43,529 nt of DNA. Origin: Hoeflea sp. (GTDB lineage Bacteria > Pseudomonadota > Alphaproteobacteria > Rhizobiales > Rhizobiaceae). The notes under the pieces are model-generated. The model worked only from the letters and a program-made list of their open reading frames with translations. It made no database searches and was not told where the DNA came from. Shown in pieces: positions 38,301 to 43,529 of this stretch. A program made the position numbers and the translations under genes. Location of the stretch: contig NZ_JACIYP010000041.1 of NCBI RefSeq assembly GCF_014359905.1, positions 1-43,529 on the forward strand, read 5' to 3'. The first letter of the stretch is position 1, and each line of letters begins with the position of its first letter.

Positions 38301-38768
38301 CTCAACTGGTCGAGCGAGATCTCGATCACACCGTCGCAGCTCACGACCGCGAATTTCTCGGCCGCCGTGGTGGAGGCGCTCGCCAATGCCACGGCCATCG
38401 AGGGGGAATGGGTGGTGCGGCTCGATGCGAACGGCCGCATCGCGGGCGTCGCGATCGTGCAGGAAGGCGCGACGGGCGACACGGTCACGGCAGGCTGGCT
38501 GGTCGACAAGTTCCAGATCGCCCATCCGACGATCAATGGCGGCGATCCCTTCCCGGCCTTCGTGGTCGAGGAAGGCGTGGTGAAGGTGAACGAGCTGGTC
38601 GCCAATGTTGTGACCGCCGAAAACATTTATGCGGCGCTGATCGAAGTCGGCATCCTGTTCGCGCTCAAGCTCGCAAGCCCGCTTGGACCGGGTGAGACCA
38701 TCGACGATGCGAAGCTCGTGATCGATACGCAGGCGCCCTACATCCTCATGCGAAAGCCGGCGCCATGA
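35301..38768 (+). CDS. Tail tip / host-specificity protein J with gpI-like N-terminus
   Basis: This 1155-residue protein has residues about 30-90 that form a small beta-grasp-like unit (IRTLAARQRFRGPVIAVLNGTPVLRRDRGWSRRLRRGDHLAFIERPAGG). A hydrophobic Gly/Ala segment follows (VFRTVLNIAIVLAATVALSSPAGAGLSGAALAGGVLAVQIASGYLLNALLPP), as in lambda gpI. The rest is J-like: NRARLNQVRPKQYG, repeated fibronectin-type domains (PPAAGAELYLWSISYDHVSWTEI..., PPGAVTGLSHKAFAEHAFVDFTLP) and a C-terminal DUF1983-type stretch (RLDANGRIAGVAIVQEGATGDTVTAGWLVDKFQI). J recognises the host receptor. The ATG at 35301 overlaps the gpK-like end. One near-exact palindrome lies inside. Confidence 0.9.
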   Translation: MKTRFDTDAGAALPRRARRQPPPRAVRIATPFALATPECVAVRRSDTIRTLAARQRFRGPVIAVLNGTPVLRRDRGWSRRLRRGDHLAFIERPAGGEGGKNVFRTVLNIAIVLAATVALSSPAGAGLSGAALAGGVLAVQIASGYLLNALLPPETPGGTGFRGGEAASATYTLSTAQNRARLNQVRPKQYGFHLIVPDLDAAPYTEFSGNDQYLFQVLNCGLGDSQTHAVRLAETDIWTEAGGFTGAFEDVELEFLAPGQPVTLFPGGVTSSVEVAGQVLPGTNEEGAGWIGPFAANAAGTAANHLAFDFEWTQGAGRYTDTGGLAAVTTRLRMEARAIGAAGAPLGGWELLKEADYVFSTLTPQRISERFPVASGRYEVRVQRMNDATAAADDKARDAVSWTGLRAYLTGETGSLDCFRIAVRMRASNQLSGLSSRLFRVLQTAKLPVYLGRDAAGAAQWSAPVATRSIFAAAADLMRHPGYGGGLPDARIDLDRFASLETTWVSRGDTFDGVFDSKQSAWTALQDLLRAGRAEPQMAGDVVTVTRDEPRAVARALFSAETIAAGSFSTDYVFADENTPDAVIVEFWNGETWTPDEVLAQLPDSLAVNPARIALFGVTDRTRAWRHGMYLAATHRYRRSFPSFATGLEGRLVARGDKVLVSHPLPQWGASIEVAAYDAAARLLRLADKADLAEGQNWLHLRDGRGRPWGPCRIAAGPGPSQLVLDADDLAALGSPAGFIETGDGRERTLAVTGAAGGAADQAAGPMECLVVTSAPAAGERVTLTLNNDDSRVYTADEGEPPAAATDPVPPSVPARPQLAAISLAQTGTIYAPRIAYSVPPAAGAELYLWSISYDHVSWTEIKEGSTATSGETEVLPSTVWIACTAIGPGGRDRQEAFRDLTVTEAPPGAVTGLSHKAFAEHAFVDFTLPQSGGATEEGLRGVIARYSALAGFDPEDALALGDTVLTVRNEPAATRLLVPLTASPTYVRVAAYNVFGEAGLNWSSEISITPSQLTTANFSAAVVEALANATAIEGEWVVRLDANGRIAGVAIVQEGATGDTVTAGWLVDKFQIAHPTINGGDPFPAFVVEEGVVKVNELVANVVTAENIYAALIEVGILFALKLASPLGPGETIDDAKLVIDTQAPYILMRKPAP
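35978..35994. repeat. 17-bp palindrome, copy 10 (16/17)
   Basis: GACGCACGCCGTGCGCC inside the tip-protein gene; encodes THAVRL. Confidence 0.75.
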
Positions 38769-39550
38769 GCTGGGACTTCTTCCTCGCGGCCGGGGCCGAC
38801 GATCTTCCAGTCGAAGGCATTCGCAAAGGTACGATCGCGGAATGGCGGGGCGCGACCAAGACCGATTTCGGCCCGGCAATCGACCCGCTCAACAATCTCG
38901 CCGATGTGCGTTTCCACACCGATTTCGACTACCCGCGGTTTACCGGAAAGGTGACGAGCCGCGACCCCGGCATGTCGCCGGTCACGGTCGCCGCGACGGG
39001 GGAGGACGGCAATATCGACCGGGTCGATATTCTTTTCGCGCATGGACGCGATCCTGCGCCGCTCCTCTTCGGGCTTATCGAAATCGACGGCTACAAGCAG
39101 CCGCTCGCCGGCAGCATGGCGCCGCTGAAGGGCGGCTCGACGTCGCAGCCGAACTGGCGGATATGCGAACTCGCGTGGGACGCGATCAATGTCGGCCTTC
39201 GCACACGCGGCGGCATCGCTCCGGCCATGACCATTCACTGGGAGGTTTTTATCCTCGCCGAGGCGTTCCAGGTCAGGAGCGAAGGCGAAAATCTTTTCTA
39301 TTTCGATCCCGACGAGATCAACGGCGAGGCCCTCGGCAAGGTCAGCACCGAGTACCGCTTCATGAGCGAGGCGCCTGGCGCGGGGGACATCCGGTTATTG
39401 GGCGGGCTTGAAACCGTCGTCATGGCGGTAGAAGGAAGTCATCCCGTGCTGCGCGGCAGCGACGGCGCCACCTCCTATGCGACTCACAGTGTGAACTCCC
39501 TCACCGCAACCGCGAGCCATGCGGTAACCGGCACGGAGGTCGACCTGTGA
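38765..39550 (+). CDS. Tail-region protein of unknown function
   Basis: This 261-residue protein is beta-rich (RFHTDFDYPRFTGKVTSRD, DRVDILFAHGRDPAPLLFGLIEIDGYKQPLAG, AMTIHWEVFILAEAFQVRSEGENLFYFDPDEI). ATGA overlap with J and GTGA overlap with the next gene place it in the tail operon, in the slot of receptor-binding or side-fibre proteins. Not recognised; no signal or membrane segment. Confidence 0.72.
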   Translation: MSWDFFLAAGADDLPVEGIRKGTIAEWRGATKTDFGPAIDPLNNLADVRFHTDFDYPRFTGKVTSRDPGMSPVTVAATGEDGNIDRVDILFAHGRDPAPLLFGLIEIDGYKQPLAGSMAPLKGGSTSQPNWRICELAWDAINVGLRTRGGIAPAMTIHWEVFILAEAFQVRSEGENLFYFDPDEINGEALGKVSTEYRFMSEAPGAGDIRLLGGLETVVMAVEGSHPVLRGSDGATSYATHSVNSLTATASHAVTGTEVDL

Positions 39551-40044
39551 CGATGATCGAGAGCCGCGCCGCGCCGGACGGGATCGTTCTCAGGAACGAC
39601 GCGGGCGAGGAGGTTTTCAATTCCGCCTGGCCGATGATGGCGTTTCTCGGCAATTTGGCGGGCGGCGTCGAGGTGGGCGGCTGGAGCGGCCCGGCGACGG
39701 GCTATGACAGCCCGCACCTTGTCGATCACGACGTCGGCGCCGCACCAATCGGCACGACGCATCTTCTCGCTTTCATCGACCTCAACGGCATTCGTACCGA
39801 ATTCAGCGGCTCGGTCCAGATCGTCCGGCTCACATACCGTCGCGATCCGACCTGGGCGCGGATAGTTGCTCTCGAATGGTGGCTCGCGCCTGTGATCGTG
39901 GGTGGGCGCATCAAGATACGCGAGCGTTGGTGGTATCACGGCGCGAATGGCGCCGAACTTGCCGGCTGGCCTTCCGGTTCGACGATCGCTCCCCGGACGT
40001 ATCAATACGACATCCGCGCCGTCGCCTTTGTTGGCGGGAGCTGA
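39547..40044 (+). CDS. Tail-region protein of unknown function
   Basis: This 165-residue protein starts at GTG (ATG six bases later is an option). It is beta-rich: GIVLRNDAGEEVFNSAWPMMAFLG, HLLAFIDLNGIRTEFSGSVQIVRLTYRR, IVALEWWLAPVIVGGRIKIRERWWYHG, YQYDIRAVAFVGGS. It looks like the partner of the upstream gene, perhaps a C-terminal virion domain. Not recognised. Confidence 0.7.
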   Translation: MTMIESRAAPDGIVLRNDAGEEVFNSAWPMMAFLGNLAGGVEVGGWSGPATGYDSPHLVDHDVGAAPIGTTHLLAFIDLNGIRTEFSGSVQIVRLTYRRDPTWARIVALEWWLAPVIVGGRIKIRERWWYHGANGAELAGWPSGSTIAPRTYQYDIRAVAFVGGS

Positions 40045-40048
40045 CGCC

Positions 40049-40144
40049 ATGAATCGCGAGAAGCGGACGGACCGCACCATTCATGTGGCGGTGGTCGCGG
40101 TGATTTTCGTCTGGGTCATTCTGAAACTGCCGGGGGCGATATGA
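40049..40144 (+). CDS. Tiny single-pass membrane protein (31 aa)
   Basis: Encodes a charged start (MNREKRTDRTI) and one membrane segment (HVAVVAVIFVWVILKLPGAI). The stop overlaps the holin ATG as ATGA, and GGCGGGAG lies upstream. As first gene of the lysis cassette it may be an antiholin or small pinholin-like partner; this is position-based inference. Confidence 0.6.
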   Translation: MNREKRTDRTIHVAVVAVIFVWVILKLPGAI

Positions 40145-40506
40145 ACTTCTGGGGCTTTGCGGCGGAGACTGTCCGTGCGCTGAACGACACGGTGAACGCG
40201 ATCTTCGCGTCGCTGCTCACGGCGGCCATTGCCGGCCGCCTCGCCTGGCACACGCGGCTCGTGCAGAAGGGCGACCGGGCCTTCTTCGGCAAGGAAATGG
40301 TGTTCGAGGGCTGCACCGTTCTCTTTCTTTTCTATGTCGCGCAATCGGCGATCGCCGGCGTCGCGGCCTTTTTCAACCTGCCCGGCGACGTGACGGCGGC
40401 GATCGCGCCCGGCATCGCGACGGTCATCGCCTATTTCGGACCGGGCGGCATTCAGGCCGGCCTGATCGCCGTGTGGAACTGGTGGAGCACAAGGGGCAAG
40501 GCATGA
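40141..40506 (+). CDS. Holin (LydA-type)
   Basis: This 121-residue protein has three hydrophobic segments (about 20-36 NAIFASLLTAAIAGRLAW, 58-77 CTVLFLFYVAQSAIAGVAAFF, 85-105 AAIAPGIATVIAYFGPGGI) and a KGDRAFFGKEM loop, as in the LydA/phage holin 3 group. It would permeabilise the inner membrane to time lysis. It is coupled to the tiny membrane gene upstream and the DUF5675 gene downstream. Confidence 0.8.
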   Translation: MNFWGFAAETVRALNDTVNAIFASLLTAAIAGRLAWHTRLVQKGDRAFFGKEMVFEGCTVLFLFYVAQSAIAGVAAFFNLPGDVTAAIAPGIATVIAYFGPGGIQAGLIAVWNWWSTRGKA

Positions 40507-41009
40507 AGCTGATACTTGAACGGATCGCGAGCGACGAGGAATCGACGCTCGGCAAGCTTTATCTGGAAGACGCCGATGGCGGCGGCCGCGCGTTTCTCGC
40601 CTATGTCTGCGAGGACGAGCACAGGGACGAGAAGGTGGCGGGCGAGACGCGCATTCCCTCCAGCGCGGACCGTGCGCCGTACAGGCTCGCACTGAAGGGC
40701 GTCGGCGACAGCCGCTTCGACGCGCCCTGTATCGCGCGGTTCGGGCGGGCCTTTCACAAGGGCATGATCCAGCTCCTCGACGTGCCGGGCTTCTCGGAAA
40801 TCCTGATCCATACCGGCAACACGGAAGGCGACACGGCGGGCTGCCTGCTGGTCGGCACCGGATGGGCGCGCGACGGGCGCGGCCACTACATGGTCACGAA
40901 TTCGGTGGCAGCCTATCGCCGCCTCTATCCGCTCATCGCCGAAGCGATCGCCAGCGAGATTGTCACGCTCGAGATCCGCGATCTCGACGGGCGTGGAGCG
41001 GCGGCATGA
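40503..41009 (+). CDS. DUF5675 lysis-cassette protein
   Basis: This 168-residue protein has the DUF5675 pattern: LILERIASDEESTLGKLYLEDADGGGRAFLAYVCEDEHR, then RIPSSADRAPYRLALKG (in place of the usual IPAGTY), then IQLLDVPGFSEILIHTGNTEGDTAGCLLVGTG with the conserved IHxGN and GC. The motif set resembles L,D-transpeptidase-like folds. It sits where a lambda-like phage has its endolysin, and no other endolysin is visible, so it may be the lytic enzyme. That is inference. Confidence 0.8.
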   Translation: MKLILERIASDEESTLGKLYLEDADGGGRAFLAYVCEDEHRDEKVAGETRIPSSADRAPYRLALKGVGDSRFDAPCIARFGRAFHKGMIQLLDVPGFSEILIHTGNTEGDTAGCLLVGTGWARDGRGHYMVTNSVAAYRRLYPLIAEAIASEIVTLEIRDLDGRGAAA

Positions 41010-41587
41010 ACAAGCTCGCCGCCGCGCTTGCGGGCTGGAAAGGCTATGCCGCGCTGGCGCTTGTCGCCGCGTCCGTCGCGGGTGCGGCGGCGGGCACGGC
41101 CGCCTGGCAGTTGCAGGCGCTCAAATACGACGCGCGGATATCGAAGCTGATCGCGGCGCATGCAACGGAGATCGGCGAGATCAAGGGCGTGCAGGCGGGC
41201 ATCCTTGCCGGCAACCTCGCCTGGCAGAACGACATCCTGAAACGCCTCGGCGGCATCGAAGCCGCCGCCTGGGAGGGCCTTGAACATGACCGCATGGAAA
41301 ACGGGCGCTTTCGCGCTGATCTGCTTAGCGGCGCTGAGCGGATGTGGGTCCGTATCGTCCCGGACTCAGTACATCGCGGCGGAGCGTCCGGCGGACCCGC
41401 CGCCGCCGGCATGGATGATGAAGCGGCATATGCCCTCATTCACCCTTCGGTTGCGCACGATCTTGCCCGCCTCGCCGCCGATGCCGACGAAGCCGCCCGG
41501 CAGCTGACGCTCTGCCAGGACCGCGAAATCGAACGCCGGAAGCCCGCCAGCACAAAGGCCAGTACAAAGGAAACCCCCGATGAGTGA
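41006..41587 (+). CDS. Rz-like i-spanin
   Basis: This 193-residue protein has one N-terminal membrane anchor (GYAALALVAASVAGAAAGTAAW, about 13-34) followed by a long helical periplasmic part (LKYDARISKLIAAHATEIGEIKGVQAGILAGNLAWQNDILKRLGG, later LARLAADADEAARQLTLCQDREIERRK). This is the topology of Rz, which spans the periplasm and disrupts the outer membrane with Rz1. A separate lipoprotein gene lies wholly inside it in another frame. ATGA overlap with the DUF5675 gene. Confidence 0.8.
   Translation: MNKLAAALAGWKGYAALALVAASVAGAAAGTAAWQLQALKYDARISKLIAAHATEIGEIKGVQAGILAGNLAWQNDILKRLGGIEAAAWEGLEHDRMENGRFRADLLSGAERMWVRIVPDSVHRGGASGGPAAAGMDDEAAYALIHPSVAHDLARLAADADEAARQLTLCQDREIERRKPASTKASTKETPDE
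41286..41507 (+). CDS. Rz1-like o-spanin lipoprotein, embedded in Rz
   Basis: This 73-residue protein has a signal peptide MTAWKTGAFALICLAALSGC with lipobox LSGC (C20), followed by a short Pro-rich chain (PADPPPPAW). GGGAGGG precedes the ATG. Embedding in the Rz gene in another frame, the lipobox and the prolines are exactly the features of Rz1. A TTG six bases earlier is in frame but less likely. Confidence 0.85.
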   Translation: MTAWKTGAFALICLAALSGCGSVSSRTQYIAAERPADPPPPAWMMKRHMPSFTLRLRTILPASPPMPTKPPGS

Positions 41588-41612
41588 AAACCCTCTCGAC
41601 AGCGCGGTTTAG
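41580..41612 (+). pseudogene. Possible 5' remnant of a truncated gene
   Basis: ATG overlapping the Rz end, behind AAAGGAAA, encodes only MSENPLDSAV before TAG. It may be the start of a gene cut off when the accessory region to the right was acquired, or a chance ORF. Confidence 0.25.
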
Positions 41613-41771
41613 GGCAGTTGCTACCTGTCGCGCAACTCCGTCAGCCAGAGACGCAGGCAAACGAAGGCGGCGGCACCGATGAAGCCGTCACGGGCGCCGA
41701 GTGAGCCGGGCCGCAGGGCGTAGCCGAGCGTGGCGCGGATGCAGGCAAAGGCGCACGGCGTGCGTCGAAAG
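41613..41771. other. Stretch between lysis and accessory genes
   Basis: Holds a hairpin AGTTGC/GCAACT (41616-41637), a 17-bp palindrome copy (41750-41766) and, on the minus strand, a startless reading frame ending at 41621 (LGYALRPGSLGARDGFIGAAAF...) that could be the tail of a lost gene. No complete gene is seen. Confidence 0.4.
41750..41766. repeat. 17-bp palindrome, copy 11 (16/17)
   Basis: GGCGCACGGCGTGCGTC, just past the 3' end of the accessory gene. Confidence 0.75.
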
Positions 41772-43280
41772 CTACTTCTGTCCGTTGGTCCTCTCGACCG
41801 CGTCAGGGTATTTGGACAAATCCTGCTTGGGCCAAGCGGGATCAAAGTTCAAAAAATTTGTCGCCTCTTCCTGATCAATGATGCTTGGATACAAAACTGT
41901 CTTGAGCCAGTTGAATCCCAACTGATTGATGGTCGATGTTCCTCCAAAAATAAGCAGCACTGCTACTCCGCCGAAGCAGTCGGAAACTTTGGGCCCATAC
42001 TCAATATCCAACTCCTTCGTGATCATCCTTACATGCAGATTCGATCCAATCTTTCGTATCGTCACAACTACGCGGCTTTTTGTGCCGAGCGGCACAAACG
42101 AGTGCCAACCACTTAGGAACTGACCGTCACTTTCCTGGCGCAGGTGAAACTTATATCGAGGAAGATCTTGACCTAAGGCGGACTGGCGAGCGGCTCCAAC
42201 CGAAAAATGATAGATATCGGAGCCTCTGAGGCGAAGCGTAAAGCCGCCCACTTCAAGGCCCTCAAGGTGGTCTAGCCTCCATTCCAGAAGAAGGGTGAGA
42301 CCTTCCTTGAGATCCCAATCGACGAGCTCATCGCGAGAATGAAGTATGGGTGGAGGTCTTGATTCTGGAACGTCGGCTCCGTTGTGGGATGGATTGTGAA
42401 AAAACAGATCATCGACTCTGGCTATAAGCTGGTGACGAAATTCGTCAGGCGAGGGAATAAATCGCTCGATGCTGTTTCCGGGTACTGTAGAAAATGCGCC
42501 AATGATGTTGTCATTCAATACGACTGGATAGATTTTGGGATTCAAAACTTCTCGAAAGACGACCGTTCGGAGGATTTCGCGATTCTCAACGATCCAACGA
42601 TCAGCAAATAAGACTACGCGGTCGATGTGTTCCGACGATGGGCGTTTCAGGAATTCGGCCGCAATAGATTGAAGCCTACTCTCATCACTAAACCAGTCGC
42701 GCGGCACATTGATGCAAATGATGTTGTTTGTTGAATGGTTTGGGAGTTGCTTTCGCTTTTTTCGAAGTCTGTAGAGCAACGCTTCGCGATCAATCTGGGG
42801 ACTGCCGGTTAAGCGCGTCACTTCCACATTCAATGGCGAATCGAGGTCATCTCTATGAACCAGAAGATCGCAGGATTTTTCGCCCATTTTTGTCTCGCGC
42901 ATCACCTCTGGCCTGAAGCAATGCTGATGGAACCAAAACGCGACCTGAGCCTCAGCGTACGCTGCTTCTAATTTGAGTTTGCCGCGACGTACCTTTTTGC
43001 ACCAGAATGCGAACTCATCACTGTATTTTAAAGAAAGTACGTAGACGGCAAATTCTACGATGGTCGCGCGCCCGGAAAGTTTTTCAGCTTCCGATACACA
43101 ACCGTAAGGAAAAAAAATTCTCTGCTGATGTGTGAGATATGCGCTTACCCACCTATTGCCGAAGAGCAGTTCTAGCGTCCTTTTCGCTAAAGCGTATGAC
43201 TGCTCCTCTAGAGAGAGCCCTTGTCGCTGAAGTCTCTCTCGCTGCCAGATTAGCTCTCGGTTGAGATCAAAATAGGTCAA
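41772..43280 (-). CDS. Accessory (moron) protein, possible PD-(D/E)XK-like core
   Basis: This 502-residue protein was not recognised. Base composition is clearly more AT-rich than the rest, and it runs against the late genes, so it was probably acquired separately. Residues about 103-160 show E110 in a helix (LEAAYAEAQVAFWFHQH), then SCDLLVHR (D138) and LNVEVTRL (E153), the spacing of a PD-(D/E)XK nuclease core but with Thr where Lys is usual. A strand-helix part (IICINVPRDWFS, DRVVLFADRWIV) and a long beta-rich C-terminus follow. The start TTG at 43280 is the only one in range; no strong ribosome site. Position suggests lysogenic conversion or defence cargo. Confidence 0.7.
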   Translation of the reverse strand: MTYFDLNRELIWQRERLQRQGLSLEEQSYALAKRTLELLFGNRWVSAYLTHQQRIFFPYGCVSEAEKLSGRATIVEFAVYVLSLKYSDEFAFWCKKVRRGKLKLEAAYAEAQVAFWFHQHCFRPEVMRETKMGEKSCDLLVHRDDLDSPLNVEVTRLTGSPQIDREALLYRLRKKRKQLPNHSTNNIICINVPRDWFSDESRLQSIAAEFLKRPSSEHIDRVVLFADRWIVENREILRTVVFREVLNPKIYPVVLNDNIIGAFSTVPGNSIERFIPSPDEFRHQLIARVDDLFFHNPSHNGADVPESRPPPILHSRDELVDWDLKEGLTLLLEWRLDHLEGLEVGGFTLRLRGSDIYHFSVGAARQSALGQDLPRYKFHLRQESDGQFLSGWHSFVPLGTKSRVVVTIRKIGSNLHVRMITKELDIEYGPKVSDCFGGVAVLLIFGGTSTINQLGFNWLKTVLYPSIIDQEEATNFLNFDPAWPKQDLSKYPDAVERTNGQK

Positions 43281-43529
43281 ATCTTTGACGCTTCTGCTTT
43301 GAAAATTGGCAATTGATCAACTCTGGAGTCACGATCCAGCCCTTAAACCAGCGCACGAAGCGGGAGAAACTTTTGCAGGCCGGATCATTGAGCGAGCTAT
43401 ATCGTCGTGCCCTCCCACGACACAGTTTATACAGCCAACCATAATCGCAGTGAAACGTCCCTCGCCGGCCGACGGGGGGCAGGGGGGGGTGCGCACGCTG
43501 TGCGTTCGCCTATCCGCGTGCTTCGATTA
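43281..43529. other. Right-end non-coding stretch
   Basis: No gene is seen. AT-rich sequence upstream of the accessory gene includes TTGATC and TTGCCAA on the minus strand (possible promoter with an operator-like half site), then GC-rich G-runs and a degenerate 17-bp palindrome. No second tRNA-Thr fragment is present. Confidence 0.5.
43490..43506. repeat. 17-bp palindrome, copy 12 (degenerate, 13/17)
   Basis: TGCGCACGCTGTGCGTT near the right edge of the window; weak match. Confidence 0.45.

Noticed and set aside
41621..41770. Minus-strand frame ending LRLWLTELRDR
   Set aside because: No start codon or ribosome site; it runs backward into the accessory gene's stop region. At most a remnant.

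Overview
The window is an almost complete lambda-like siphovirus prophage in a high-GC alphaproteobacterium. The GC-rich sequence, the DUF6441, DUF1833, DUF6456 and DUF5675 families, and the ParB/DnaA-flavoured early genes suggest a Rhizobiales- or Parvibaculum-type host. I cannot name the species. The left edge (73-122) carries the 3' half of a tRNA-Thr(GGT) gene next to a tyrosine integrase, which is the expected prophage-host boundary. The matching intact tRNA is not seen at the right edge, so the second boundary lies beyond 43529 or has been lost.

Layout. (1) 161-4962, leftward: a tightly ATGA-coupled operon running parB-like, two small genes, an AlpA-type HTH gene, two unknowns, an excisionase-like HTH gene and integrase. 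Its promoter region (5017-5062) carries operator palindromes. (2) 5132-6860, leftward: a two-gene cassette (a secreted TagO/VasI-like protein and an HsdR-N-type nuclease) directly downstream of the repressor, the position rexAB occupies in lambda. (3) 6932-7911: a CI-like S24 repressor facing a Cro-like protein across four TTGCCA-type operators. (4) 8035-17298, rightward early region: a CII-like regulator, adenine methyltransferase, a second ParB-fold protein, a phage sliding clamp (DnaN), a three-copy mini-ORF repeat, a DnaA domain IV protein, an HTH protein with a DnaA-domain-I-like C-terminus and a DUF6456-like protein, ending in a strong intrinsic terminator. (5) 17543-27537: lambda-order packaging and head genes (Nu1, GpA, gpW, portal, S49 protease/scaffold, gpD, gpE, FI-position, FII-like, DUF6441, tail terminator). 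(6) 27549-40044: tail genes, including a G/GT pair made by a -1 frameshift at GGGAAAC. (7) 40049-41587: lysis cassette (small TM protein, holin, DUF5675, Rz with embedded Rz1). (8) 41772-43280, leftward: an AT-richer accessory gene with a possible diverged PD-(D/E)XK core, in the classic position for lysogenic-conversion cargo.

The most unusual signals are: a 17-bp palindrome (GGCGCACGCCGTGCGCC) in 12 exact or degenerate copies spread fairly evenly over the window, both between and inside genes; two further hairpin repeats embedded in open reading frames; three tandem 15-codon ORFs coupled by ATGA; a split-DnaA replication module with its own clamp; and the nuclease/TagO pair in the Rex position.
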